DNA of 64,000 bases from Alphaproteobacteria bacterium (GTDB taxonomy: Bacteria; Pseudomonadota; Alphaproteobacteria; Micavibrionales; Micavibrionaceae). A model generated the notes under the pieces. That model was not told the DNA's origin. It worked only from the letters and a program-made list of their open reading frames with translations, and did not search any database. The position numbers and the translations under genes are program-made. The stretch is taken from the NCBI GenBank assembly GCA_016699735.1, contig CP065008.1, positions 2,294,001 through 2,358,000 on the forward strand, given 5' to 3'. Below, piece by piece: positions 8,668-17,789 of the stretch. Every line of letters starts with the position of its first letter. Within the stretch, counting starts at the first letter, position 1.

Positions 8668-11580
8668 TTATCCGCGCAAAGCCTCGTCCACCAGCCTAGC
8701 CTGCTCCGCGACATGGCGGTTATGCAGTCCGGTCGCCGGTGCCGCCGAAGCCTCCCGCCCGACATAGCGCGGACGCAGGCATTTGTGTTTCATTTTCGCC
8801 AGAGTCTGCTCGATATAAGGCTCCACAAAGCTCCACCCCCCCTGATTTTTCGGTTCTTCCTGACACCAGACGACTTCCGCGTTCTTGAACGGAGAAAGCT
8901 CGGCCCCCAAGGCATTGAACGGGAACGGATAGAGCTGCTCCAGGCGAAGAATGGCGATATCGTTGATTTTGCGCTCACGTCGCTCCTGCAACAGATCATA
9001 GTAAACCTTCCCGGTGCAAACCACGACGCGCCGGATTTTCTCAGGTTTGGCCAAAATGTCGCGGTCGTCGTCCCACAGCACACGGTGAAACGAACTGCCC
9101 ACGCTGAATTCGGACAGCTTCGAGACGGCCAGCTTGTGGCGCAGCAGCGATTTGGGCGTCATAATGACCAAAGGCTTGCGGAAATCGCGGTGCATCTGCC
9201 GCCGCAGGATGTGGAAATAATTCGCCGGAGTCGTGCAGTTGGCAATCTGCCAGTTATCCTCGGCGCAATTCTGCAGGAATCGCTCGGGACGGGCGGAGGA
9301 ATGCTCCGGCCCCTGCCCCTCGTAGCCATGCGGCAGCAGCATGACAAGGCCGGACATCCGCAGCCATTTGCTCTCTCCCGAGCAGATGAACTGGTCGATG
9401 ATAACCTGCGCCCCGTTGACGAAATCGCCGAACTGCGCTTCCCAGAGGACAAGGGTCTTCGGATCGGCCAGCGAATACCCGTACTCGAACCCCAGCACGG
9501 CCATCTCGGAGAGCGGACTGTCGTAAATCTCGCATTTCGATTGCTTCGGCTTGATATGCTTGAGCGGGATATGCTTGTTCTCGGTGGACTGGTCGTACCA
9601 GATCGCATGGCGGTGCGAGAACGTGCCCCGCCCCACATCCTGTCCCGTCAGACGGACATTCAAGCCCTCATTCAGAAGGGTTCCAAACGCCAAAGCTTCC
9701 GCCGTCGCCCAGTCAACGCCCTCGCCGCTGCTCAGCATCTGTTTCTTCGCATCCAGAACGCGCTGCAGCTTGGTGTTGATCTCAAACCCCGGCGGCACGT
9801 CGGTCAGGATTTTTCCGACTTTTTGAATATCGGCAAGGGGGACTTCGGTTTTACCGCGCCGATCCTCGCCGTGCGCGACAGTCAGACCCGACCACGCCCC
9901 CTCAAGAAAGTCCGCACTGTTGGGTTTATAGGTGGCGGAGGCTTTAAAATCCCGCTCAAGCTGCGCGTTGAAATCATCGACGAATTTTTTACCTTCTTCG
10001 GCCGTGATGACTCTCTCCTCAACCAGTTGCCGCGCATAGATCGAACGCGTGGTTTCCTGCTTGGCGATTTTCTTGTACATCAGCGGCTGCGTGAAGGCCG
10101 GCTCGTCGCCCTCGTTATGCCCGAAGCGCCGATAGCAGACGATGTCGATGACGACATCCTTCTTGAACTCCTGCCGGAATTCGATGGCCAGACGGGACAC
10201 ATGGACCACCGCCTCGGGATCGTCGCCATTGACATGGAAGATCGGTGCCTCGAGCATCTTGGCCACATCCGTAGGATAAGGCCCGGAGCGTCCGTAAGCC
10301 GGAGTCGTCGTAAAGCCGATCTGGTTGTTGATAACGATATGGATCGTCCCGCCCACGCGGTAGCCCGGAAGCTCGGAGATCATAAGAGTTTCAGCGGTAA
10401 TGCCCTGCCCCGCGAACGCCGCATCGCCGTGAAGAAGCAAGGGAAGAACCTGCATCCGCTCTTTATCGCCGCGCTGTTTCTGCTTGGCGCGCACCTTCCC
10501 GATCACAACCGGGTTGACGAATTCGAGGTGCGAGGGATTGGCGGTCAGCGACAGGTGAATGACATTCCCGTCGAAATCACGATCATTGGAAGTCCCCAGA
10601 TGATATTTGACGTCCCCGGACCCCAGAACATCGTTAGGAACGGAGGAGTTGCCCTGAAATTCGGAGAAAATGGCAGTGAAGGGCTTGGTCATCACGTTAG
10701 CCAGCACGTTCAGCCGCCCGCGGTGCGCCATGCCCAGGCAGATTTCCTTTAGGCCGAGCTGCCCGCCGCGTTTCATGATCTGCTCAATCGCCGGGATGAG
10801 AGCCTCGCCCCCATCCAGCCCGAATCGCTTCGTCCCAGTATGCTTTTTATGCAGGAACTGCTCGAACGCTTCCGCCGCCGTGAGGCGTTGCAGGATCGCC
10901 CGCTTGCCGTTCACGGTGAACTCGGTCTTGTTATAATGCTCGCGGTTTTCAATCCGCTCCTGAATCCACTCCCGCTCATGGATATTGCCCAGATGCAGGT
11001 ACTCCACACCGATCGTTCCGCAGTAAATCTGCTTGAGCGCATCCAGAATTTCGCGCAGCGTCGCGCTCTCCAGTCCCAGCATCCCGTCGAGGAAGATCGC
11101 GCGGTCGTAATCCTGCGAAGTAAAACCGAAATAGGACGGATCCAGTTCAGGACTGACGGTTTTCTCCTTGAGTCCCAACGGATCGAGATCCGCCAGCATA
11201 TGCCCCCTAAAACGGTAAGAACGGATCAGCATCAGCGCACGAATGGAATCCAGCGCCGCCTGCCGCGCTTGCTCGGGGTTAACCCCCTTCGCAGCCTGCC
11301 CTTTCTTCGAACCCGTTGCGATATTCAGATAATCGTTTGCCGGTTGGTCGGGCACGGCACCAAACGCCCGCAACTGCTTGACATTTTCCTTCGGTGTCCA
11401 GCTAGCGCCGGACAACTCCAGAAGCAGATCGGCTTCCGTATCGTTCAGACCCTTGAAGAAGCTCCGCCAGCTTTCGTCAACGCGTGAGGGATTATTGAGA
11501 TACTCCCCGTAAAGATGCGCGATATATTCCGCGTTCATCCCGGTCAGAAACGTCATATCCTGCTGCTTGGCCTGTGTCAT
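8668..11580 (-). CDS. sucA: 2-Oxoglutarate dehydrogenase E1 component
   Basis: Thiamine-diphosphate-dependent E1 of the 2-oxoglutarate dehydrogenase complex: decarboxylates 2-oxoglutarate and succinylates the lipoyl group of SucB. The 970 residues match the E1o length. Visible hallmarks are the N-terminal LTGMNAEYIAHLYGEYLNNP segment, MAHRGRLNVLANV, HGDAAFAGQG, VINNQIGFTT, the FGHNEGDEPAFTQP cofactor region, and the C-terminal EEPKNQGGW. The start at 11580 has GGGAG upstream. In most relatives sucA follows sucCD and directly precedes sucB; here it is detached from both, with thiEDL on the sucB side. Confidence 0.98.
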   Translation of the reverse strand: MTQAKQQDMTFLTGMNAEYIAHLYGEYLNNPSRVDESWRSFFKGLNDTEADLLLELSGASWTPKENVKQLRAFGAVPDQPANDYLNIATGSKKGQAAKGVNPEQARQAALDSIRALMLIRSYRFRGHMLADLDPLGLKEKTVSPELDPSYFGFTSQDYDRAIFLDGMLGLESATLREILDALKQIYCGTIGVEYLHLGNIHEREWIQERIENREHYNKTEFTVNGKRAILQRLTAAEAFEQFLHKKHTGTKRFGLDGGEALIPAIEQIMKRGGQLGLKEICLGMAHRGRLNVLANVMTKPFTAIFSEFQGNSSVPNDVLGSGDVKYHLGTSNDRDFDGNVIHLSLTANPSHLEFVNPVVIGKVRAKQKQRGDKERMQVLPLLLHGDAAFAGQGITAETLMISELPGYRVGGTIHIVINNQIGFTTTPAYGRSGPYPTDVAKMLEAPIFHVNGDDPEAVVHVSRLAIEFRQEFKKDVVIDIVCYRRFGHNEGDEPAFTQPLMYKKIAKQETTRSIYARQLVEERVITAEEGKKFVDDFNAQLERDFKASATYKPNSADFLEGAWSGLTVAHGEDRRGKTEVPLADIQKVGKILTDVPPGFEINTKLQRVLDAKKQMLSSGEGVDWATAEALAFGTLLNEGLNVRLTGQDVGRGTFSHRHAIWYDQSTENKHIPLKHIKPKQSKCEIYDSPLSEMAVLGFEYGYSLADPKTLVLWEAQFGDFVNGAQVIIDQFICSGESKWLRMSGLVMLLPHGYEGQGPEHSSARPERFLQNCAEDNWQIANCTTPANYFHILRRQMHRDFRKPLVIMTPKSLLRHKLAVSKLSEFSVGSSFHRVLWDDDRDILAKPEKIRRVVVCTGKVYYDLLQERRERKINDIAILRLEQLYPFPFNALGAELSPFKNAEVVWCQEEPKNQGGWSFVEPYIEQTLAKMKHKCLRPRYVGREASAAPATGLHNRHVAEQARLVDEALRG

Positions 11581-11682
11581 GGAAACTCCCGCCGTGCCTG
11601 TTGAAAATCCTTCATTAGGACATAGCGCACCCCGCCCGCGAGGGCAAGCCGCTTTAGCGTATATCCGTCATTAGGGAAAAAC

Positions 11683-12219
11683 TTATTCGACCTTTTTCAG
11701 GGCCGCCTGAATCAGGCCGATGGCGGTGTCCTCGGCGGCGCTGACATTCATCGGATGATTTTTATCGTCATTGGCGAACGAACCGACGACCTTTTCCATT
11801 ACCCGTCCGAAGAATCCCTTTTTCTCGCGCACTTCGCCGAACTCGCCGTAAGCCTGCGCGACGGAGCTGGCAACCTCGATCAGCATTTTCTTGTAGCTTT
11901 TGAACTCCTGCGCGGACACCACCGGCTTGAGAACGCGCAGCGCCTTCTCGCAATCCGGCGCCACGTTGAACGCCCCCTGCGACCATCTCATCCAGTGATC
12001 CTTGCGGCGAAGAATTTCGCGGGCGACCTCGCTGACCAGCGGCGAGGCTTCATGCAGCCTGGCAATCTGCTTGATGCAGGCTTCCAGCGCCTCCATTTCG
12101 CGCTCATCATCCACCTCGCCCTCTTCGTCCTCCGTATGGCTGACATTGATCCCCACCCGGTAAGGCAGGCTGATCAGAAGTTCAGCATCTTCAGGCGTAA
12201 AGGCGGCGAGTTGCGACAT
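11683..12219 (-). CDS. Unknown protein, member of a tandem paralogue pair (copy 2)
   Basis: Not recognised. The 178-residue, mostly helical acidic protein is clearly related to the gene directly upstream (12273-12830): both carry a segment of the form LPYRVG-[IL]-x-VS near residue 20, then an acidic stretch, a tryptophan-containing centre, and EV..FK..LIE[VI]..SVA near residue 125. The start at 12219 is supported by GGGAG. No signal peptide or membrane segment is seen, so it is probably cytoplasmic. The two genes are separated by about 50 bases and probably co-transcribed upstream of sucA. Confidence 0.7.
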   Translation of the reverse strand: MSQLAAFTPEDAELLISLPYRVGINVSHTEDEEGEVDDEREMEALEACIKQIARLHEASPLVSEVAREILRRKDHWMRWSQGAFNVAPDCEKALRVLKPVVSAQEFKSYKKMLIEVASSVAQAYGEFGEVREKKGFFGRVMEKVVGSFANDDKNHPMNVSAAEDTAIGLIQAALKKVE

Positions 12220-12272
12220 GAAAAGAGTCTCCCGTTGTTTTTTTTGACCGAAGATCATCGGACCAATATCCT

Positions 12273-12830
12273 CTAGATATAAGTAATATTCAGCGCCCCG
12301 GCGATCGAACGCAGCGCCCGCCGCTCATGGGCACTGATATTCAGGAACTGGTCCCAGGTCTTGACGGAAATTTTCTTCTGTGCCGCCAGCTTTTTGTCTT
12401 TTTTGTAATCCATAAACAGCTTGAGCTTGGCGATCATACCCAAATTCTGCTGCTCACGGAACGCCATGGCCACCGACTCGCCGATCTCAATCAGATGCTG
12501 CTTGAAGGCGTTGACTTCCTTCTGATCGACGACGGAGGAAAGAACGTCGATGGCCTTGTGACAATCATCCTCGACCTTTTCGAGCGTCCCGGACCATTCC
12601 GGCCACTTGTTGCGCTTGCTGATCGTCTCGCTGATAATATATTGCACGGTTTCGGAACCGAATACTTCCTGCGCGTAGCCGCTCAGGATGCTGGACAGCG
12701 CCTGCATCTCCTGCTCATCCGATTCGTTGCCCCCCGTATCGTCGCTCTTGCTCACGCGCAAGCCAACGCGGTAGGGAAGGCTGACCACCATATCGCGGTC
12801 GTCGGGGTCCATTTGGTTAAGAAAACTCAT
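12273..12830 (-). CDS. Unknown protein, member of a tandem paralogue pair (copy 1)
   Basis: Not recognised. The 185-residue product is paralogous to the 11683-12219 gene: SLPYRVGLRVS near residue 20, a D/E-rich linker, PEWSG in the middle, and a C-terminal lysine-rich and helical tail (about 135-185) that the other copy lacks in this form. The ATG at 12830 is the likely start; a TTG four codons upstream is possible, as AAGAGG lies between them. Nothing in the sequence points to catalysis. Divergent from the adhesin gene at 13029. Confidence 0.68.
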   Translation of the reverse strand: MSFLNQMDPDDRDMVVSLPYRVGLRVSKSDDTGGNESDEQEMQALSSILSGYAQEVFGSETVQYIISETISKRNKWPEWSGTLEKVEDDCHKAIDVLSSVVDQKEVNAFKQHLIEIGESVAMAFREQQNLGMIAKLKLFMDYKKDKKLAAQKKISVKTWDQFLNISAHERRALRSIAGALNITYI

Positions 12831-13028
12831 GCCGCAAAGCAATCCTCTTAAGATTGATTTTCAGCGCTAAGGATACACTGAAAAGACAGGGATATCCAAA
12901 CAGTTTTTAAGGGCACAAAACACCAATAATAATTGCAGTCCATGCTCATACCTCCGAGGGAGAAGACAAGGCTTTAATTCCATAATGTATTTAAAGAAAA
13001 TTTAAATCAAATTGAGGATAATGAAAGC

Positions 13029-15458
13029 ATGAGAAGCCTCCTTTACAAAATCCCCTTATATCTGATGCTCTGCGCGGCCGTAAGTCCGGCGTTCAGTGAA
13101 GATCGTCCGGCGGCGCGACAGCCTCTGGCCGGACGGATGGAAAGCAACTGGAAACTCGGCAGCGAGCGCTCTCTGCTGATGAACGAATTCTGGATCCCGG
13201 TTGTCCAGAATGTGGAGGACGGCTCGGTCGTCTACGCCGACCTGCGGATGATGGCCGACGATCAGGAGAACCGCGAGTTCAACATCGGTATTGGCTACCG
13301 GAAAATGATACTGGAAACCTTGATCGGACGGGGAATCGCCGGAACCCATATATGGCTTGACCGCCGCTACACCGAACGCGGCTCCGCCTTTAATCAGGTC
13401 ACGGCAGGCGCCGAATGGTACGCGGATGATTGGGAGCTTAAACTGAACGCCTACCTGCCGCTCAACGACAGCCATAGCTATGGTGAGGGCACATCGGGCG
13501 CAACTGGCAGCGGCTCCTTTGCCGGAACCCAGATCATCTTCCAGGGAGGTGGGCAGGGCATCATCGAAGAAGCCCTTGCGGGCGTGGATATCGAACTTGG
13601 CTATAAGCTGCCCCTGCCTGAAGGCATAACCGACAGCACAAGAATTTACGGCGGGCTTTATCACTTTGAAGGCGACGAATCCAATGACGTCAGCGGCTGG
13701 CGCACCCGCATTGCAAGCGACATCACCTCCGACATCCAGCTCGGCGCCCGCTTTCAGAGCGACGATGAACGCGGCTCGCAGGGCTTTCTGGAAGCCGCAG
13801 TACGCCTCCCCTTCGGCCATAAGAAAAGCTATCAGACAGAAGGCTTGCGCGCCCGCCTCGACGAAAGCCCGGAACGCGATGTCGATATCGTAACCAACGA
13901 AGCCGTCAGCGGTAGCGGCAACGGAGGCACCATACCTCTGCTGAATACGGCCACGGGAACAATCCAAACAGTGATTCACGTCGATAACACCGCAGCCGGC
14001 GGGGGCGACGGATCAGCAGAAAATCCTTTTAATACCCTGGCCGCCGCACAGGCCGTCGCAAGTATGAATGACCTGATTTACGTTCATCGCGGCGACGGCA
14101 CGTCAACAGGACAAAATGCTGGAATCACGATTGACGATGACGGACAGATGCTGATCGGTGAAGGCTCAGCCATCACTTCTTCCGACGGACTCTTTACAAT
14201 CGCAGGGGGCGGCTCCCTCCCCGCTGTCATCATCCCGGCGGGCACCGCCCCCGTGATCTCCAACACCAATCCCAATAGCGACGGCGTGACCGTCACCGCC
14301 GATAACGTCTATCTCACCGGTTTCACGGTAGACGGCGCGGCCCGTGACGGTATCGTGGTCGAAGGCGATGCGGCCAGCGCACAGAACGTCACGATCTCAA
14401 ACGTCACCGCCACCAACAACCGCATGGGGATTTATATCCACGGCACAAACGGCGGCGACGTCTCGGCGATGATCGAACAATCCGTGACAACAGCAAACAG
14501 CCAGCACGGCATCGCCGTTTATGACGACACCGCCGGAACCTTCGAGGTCGATCTTGGCGGCGGGAGCTTGGGCAGCGCCGGATTGAACGTCCTTGCCGGA
14601 AACACGCTCGAAGACCTCGCCGTCGAGTATGACGGCCGCGCCCTCTCCGCTCAGAACAACTGGTGGGGACAGGCCGGCGGCCCCGATCTCGACGATCCCT
14701 CCGACGGCTTCCGCCCGCAGATTTACTACGGCGCCCCGATAAACGATGATCTGGCCGCAAACTGGGACTTCGATACCGAATGGACCACGAATGCCACCGC
14801 CTACGACCGCTCCGCCAACGCCAATAATGGAACGCTCAACAACCTCTCCCTCGCCGATCAGGTCGCAGGCCAGAACGGTGAAGCGCTCGACTTTACCCCC
14901 GGCCCGCAAACGGAAATTCTGGTCTCCGACTCCGCGTCTCTTGATATCAGCGGAACACAAATAACTCTGGCCGCATGGGTTCGTCCTCAAAATCTCTCCT
15001 CTGGGACCGATGAGGTGCTTTTCGGCAAGGCTTGGACGAATGGCGCTTTTGTGTCCCCTTATTATCAATACGGGTTTGAGATCGACACCAACGGCGGCGA
15101 TTCATTTGACTTTATTTTCGGAGATACAGGGAGCGGCTTTCACTATCTTCAAATGACCAATCTGCCTGCCGTTCAGGATGTATGGCAGCATGTCGCCTTC
15201 ACTTATGACGGCGCGAATGTGCGCGGCTACATCAACGGCGTTCAAAGGCAGGTTTGGGCTGAAACGGGCTCGATACAAGCTCGCAGCGACCTTTTGAGAA
15301 TTGGCTCGGACTTCCAATCCAACCAGCATCTCGACAGCCAGCTTGACGATGTGAGGATATATGACCGCACCCTTACCGCCGCGGAAATCTTCGGCCTCTA
15401 CCAGATGGATACGACCAGCACAACCGACGTGTCAGGATCGCTGAGCGCCGCACCTTAA
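13029..15458 (+). CDS. Inverse-autotransporter-like adhesin with beta-helix and LamG-like C-terminal domain
   Basis: Probable surface adhesin. A signal peptide (residues 1-23, ending AFS) is followed by a beta-rich region at about 40-262 that reads like an inverse-autotransporter barrel (GIGYRKM, GTHIWLDRRYTERG, AGAEWYADDWEL, RIYGGLYHF, AVRLPFGH). A linker leads to a right-handed beta-helix at about 310-560 (DNPF-like ENPFNTLAAAQAV start; NWWG at 543-546 near its end). A LamG/concanavalin-type domain follows at about 585-795 (ITLAAWVRP, WQHVAFTYDG, LDDVRIYDRTLTAAEI). The barrel would sit in the outer membrane with the passenger outside. GAGG precedes the ATG. A weak terminator follows. Confidence 0.78.
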   Translation: MRSLLYKIPLYLMLCAAVSPAFSEDRPAARQPLAGRMESNWKLGSERSLLMNEFWIPVVQNVEDGSVVYADLRMMADDQENREFNIGIGYRKMILETLIGRGIAGTHIWLDRRYTERGSAFNQVTAGAEWYADDWELKLNAYLPLNDSHSYGEGTSGATGSGSFAGTQIIFQGGGQGIIEEALAGVDIELGYKLPLPEGITDSTRIYGGLYHFEGDESNDVSGWRTRIASDITSDIQLGARFQSDDERGSQGFLEAAVRLPFGHKKSYQTEGLRARLDESPERDVDIVTNEAVSGSGNGGTIPLLNTATGTIQTVIHVDNTAAGGGDGSAENPFNTLAAAQAVASMNDLIYVHRGDGTSTGQNAGITIDDDGQMLIGEGSAITSSDGLFTIAGGGSLPAVIIPAGTAPVISNTNPNSDGVTVTADNVYLTGFTVDGAARDGIVVEGDAASAQNVTISNVTATNNRMGIYIHGTNGGDVSAMIEQSVTTANSQHGIAVYDDTAGTFEVDLGGGSLGSAGLNVLAGNTLEDLAVEYDGRALSAQNNWWGQAGGPDLDDPSDGFRPQIYYGAPINDDLAANWDFDTEWTTNATAYDRSANANNGTLNNLSLADQVAGQNGEALDFTPGPQTEILVSDSASLDISGTQITLAAWVRPQNLSSGTDEVLFGKAWTNGAFVSPYYQYGFEIDTNGGDSFDFIFGDTGSGFHYLQMTNLPAVQDVWQHVAFTYDGANVRGYINGVQRQVWAETGSIQARSDLLRIGSDFQSNQHLDSQLDDVRIYDRTLTAAEIFGLYQMDTTSTTDVSGSLSAAP

Positions 15459-15469
15459 CTGCCAAGCTT

Positions 15470-15489
15470 GCGGTCACCCGCTTTTTTTT
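15470..15489 (+). terminator. Possible intrinsic terminator of the adhesin gene
   Basis: GCGG-TCAC-CCGC followed by eight T residues lies 12 bases after the adhesin stop. The 4-bp stem is short, so this is a modest call. Confidence 0.4.
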
Positions 15490-15524
15490 CATAGAGTGGA
15501 ATCTGAAAAACGACAGACTCCGAT

Positions 15525-16430
15525 ATGAAAAAAGCCCTATTGCCCCTGATGATTTTTACGCTGGCCCTGACACCGCTCAAGGTCGCGCTGGCCTGTGTTG
15601 ATAATTTTCTATGGTCGCCAAAGCGTTTTTGGACCATCGATTATCAGTTAGAGTTAATCCAGAAATCAATCGCCACAACACCGGCCCAGCTTTATGAAGA
15701 ACAATATAAGCACTTAGAGGTGAGCGAAGATTTAACTCAAGAAAAAGAAAAATTAGCGATGAAAGAACTGCTGACTGGCGATGTCCAGAAGGCAGTGACA
15801 ATGTTTTTGGATTTGGAAAACTCTAACCCCGAATACGCATTTGCCGCTTCCCTCGGAACGGCGTATGAGCTGAGCGGAGACAATCAAAATGCCCTGAAAT
15901 GGATAAAAGAGGGCGTGAAAAAAAACCCGGCTTCACATTACGGAACCGAGTGGCTGCACGTGGCTATCCTTGAAGCCAAAATCAATCTGGAGAAAGATCC
16001 CGGCTATTATGCGGAAAAATCTGTTCTGGATATGCCCAAAAGGCTTCCCGCAGACCCAGACGATATCTTTGCCAACTTCAACGGCCAGAATTTTAATCGT
16101 ATGCAGGTTGAAACGGCGTTGGCCTACCAGCTTTATGAGCGTACACTCTTTGTGAAACCTGAAGATGTCGTTGTTGCGGACCTCTTGTATAGCCTGTCCA
16201 GAATCTCAGGGAATAAAAACGATTTTAAGTCCGCCTTCGCTTTTCTCCGCCTCGCGAAAGAATACGGTTTCAAGGATGAAAAACGGTGGAAGGACTCGCT
16301 GAGTTGCTTCAAGGAAAAACAATACGCCATAGAAACGCTGCAGCCCCTGATAATGACGGGACTGGCAGGCACCCTTTTCCTGCTGACGATCTTGTTCGTC
16401 TGGAAAGACCGCAGAAAGCGGGGGGCTTAA
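15525..16430 (+). CDS. Secreted or membrane-anchored TPR-like protein
   Basis: Unknown function. The 301-residue protein has a signal peptide (1-23, ending ALAC) and helical repeats at about 65-240. One clear tetratricopeptide-like unit reads AFAASLGTAYELSGDNQNAL, followed by further degenerate units. A C-terminal transmembrane helix lies at about 273-292, followed by a basic tail (KDRRKRGA). It is likely a periplasmic scaffold anchored at its C-terminus. It ends exactly one base before the convergent sucD stop; the two stop codons form the palindrome GGCTTAATTAAGCC. Confidence 0.65.
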   Translation: MKKALLPLMIFTLALTPLKVALACVDNFLWSPKRFWTIDYQLELIQKSIATTPAQLYEEQYKHLEVSEDLTQEKEKLAMKELLTGDVQKAVTMFLDLENSNPEYAFAASLGTAYELSGDNQNALKWIKEGVKKNPASHYGTEWLHVAILEAKINLEKDPGYYAEKSVLDMPKRLPADPDDIFANFNGQNFNRMQVETALAYQLYERTLFVKPEDVVVADLLYSLSRISGNKNDFKSAFAFLRLAKEYGFKDEKRWKDSLSCFKEKQYAIETLQPLIMTGLAGTLFLLTILFVWKDRRKRGA

Positions 16431-17306
16431 TTAAGCCGCCATCGCCTTCACGACCGCATCGCCGAGGCCCGCAGGGCTGTTGGAGACCACGAACCCGGCC
16501 GCGCGCATCGCATCCATCTTCGCGGCGGCGGTATCGTCGCCCCCGGAAATGATCGCACCCGCATGGCCCATGCGCTTGCCCGGAGGGGCGGTCGCACCGG
16601 CGATGAATCCGGCAATCGGCTTTTTCTTCTTGAGCGACTTGTAGTATTCGCAGGCATCCAGCTCCGCCGTTCCGCCGATCTCGCCGATCATCAGGATGGC
16701 TTCCGTTTCCTTGTCCTTCATGAACATCTCAAGGCAGTCCACGAAATTCGTGCCGTTCACCGGATCGCCGCCGATACCGATGCAGGTCGTCTGACCCAAG
16801 CCCACCGCCCCCGTCTGCGCGACCGCTTCGTAAGTGAGCGTGCCGGAGCGGGAGACGATCCCGACCTTGCCGCGCTTGTGGATATGGCCGGGCATGATCC
16901 CGATCTTGCACTCGCCGGGCGTAATCACGCCGGGGCAGTTCGGCCCGATCAGGCGGGTGTTGGAACCCGACAGCGCCCGCTTGACCTTCACCATATCAAG
17001 AACCGGAATACCCTCGGTGATGCAGACCACCAGTTCGATCTCCGCGTCGATCGCTTCAAGGATCGCGTCAGCAGCGAACGGCGGCGGAACGTAGATCACG
17101 GAGGCGTTGCATTTGGTTTTCGCCTTGGCTTGCGCCACGGTATCGAAGACCGGCAGGCCCAGATGCTTCGAGCCGCCCTTACCGGGCGTGACGCCGCCGA
17201 CCATCCGCGTGCCGTAGGCAATCGCCTGCTCGGAATGGAACGTCCCCTGCGCGCCGGTGAAGCCCTGACAGATGACCTTGGTTTTTTTACTGACGAGTAC
17301 TGACAT
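16431..17306 (-). CDS. sucD: Succinate-CoA ligase, alpha subunit
   Basis: Alpha subunit of succinyl-CoA synthetase; binds CoA and carries the phosphohistidine during nucleotide formation from succinyl-CoA. The CoA-binding Rossmann start (VICQGFTGAQGTFHSEQAI) and the phosphohistidine segment MGHAGAIISGG (H248) are clear. Length 291 is standard. I choose the ATG at 17306 (MSVLVSKKTK) because AAGGAGAACC lies 8 bases upstream. It is cut off from sucC by a 1.3-kb insertion with inverted GCAGAG repeats; elsewhere sucC and sucD are normally adjacent. Confidence 0.97.
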   Translation of the reverse strand: MSVLVSKKTKVICQGFTGAQGTFHSEQAIAYGTRMVGGVTPGKGGSKHLGLPVFDTVAQAKAKTKCNASVIYVPPPFAADAILEAIDAEIELVVCITEGIPVLDMVKVKRALSGSNTRLIGPNCPGVITPGECKIGIMPGHIHKRGKVGIVSRSGTLTYEAVAQTGAVGLGQTTCIGIGGDPVNGTNFVDCLEMFMKDKETEAILMIGEIGGTAELDACEYYKSLKKKKPIAGFIAGATAPPGKRMGHAGAIISGGDDTAAAKMDAMRAAGFVVSNSPAGLGDAVVKAMAA

Positions 17307-17341
17307 TTTCTTGGTTCTCCTTAAAAATAACAAAAACTTTT

Positions 17342-17367
17342 ACCGCAGAGTCGCAGAGGGCGCAGAG
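17342..17367 (+). repeat. GCAGAG repeat, left copy
   Basis: ACCGCAGAG and two further CGCAGAG-type units, in the plus orientation, abut the stop codon of the GxxExxY gene. The inverted partner is at 18597-18624, and a partial copy (TAACGCAGAGGCC) lies at 17791-17803. Similar CCGCAGAGGCGCAGAG sequences commonly flank GxxExxY genes in other bacteria. Confidence 0.7.
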
Positions 17368-17772
17368 TTATTTCGCGCCCAAAGCCATCCGCTTAATCCC
17401 GTCTTTGATGAGTACGGAATTAAAATTCATAATCAGTCCGAGCTTCATGCCGGATAATTTCATGTAACTGAGAATCTGCGCCTCATGGATGGGCAATATT
17501 TTCTCAACCGCCTTAAGTTCCAGAATAACTTCATTCTCAACGATAAAATCTGCCCGGAAAACGGTGTCTATTTTCAAGCCTTTATACTCGACAGGAATCG
17601 GCTTTTGCCTTTCAAAGTTCAATCCCATGCTTTTCATTTCAACTGCCAGCGCTTCCTCGTAGATGCTTTCCAGAAGACCAGGGCCGAAATATTTGTGGAC
17701 CTCAATGGCAGCCTCAATAATTTTATGAGTTAGCCGAGCACCAAGATCAGGAAACTGAGTTATGTCTGTCAT
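17368..17772 (-). CDS. GxxExxY protein (PDDEXK-fold family)
   Basis: Member of the GxxExxY family, a small protein with a PD-(D/E)xK nuclease-like fold whose biological role is not settled. The signature GLLESIY is at about residues 32-38. DFIVENEVILELKAVE supplies the D...ExK pattern of a PDDEXK core, and LKLIMNFN-like LGLIMNFNSVLIKDGI closes the domain. At 134 residues it is the usual size. The start at 17772 (MTDITQFP) is chosen over an upstream extension that lacks conservation. It lies between repeat copies inside the sucC-sucD gap, consistent with a mobile unit. Confidence 0.88.
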   Translation of the reverse strand: MTDITQFPDLGARLTHKIIEAAIEVHKYFGPGLLESIYEEALAVEMKSMGLNFERQKPIPVEYKGLKIDTVFRADFIVENEVILELKAVEKILPIHEAQILSYMKLSGMKLGLIMNFNSVLIKDGIKRMALGAK

Positions 17773-17789
17773 TGCATTTTTTTCATTTT

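Noticed and set aside
8713..10752. 679-codon plus-strand frame over sucA
   Set aside because: Antisense shadow of a firmly identified gene with no start signal or recognisable domain.
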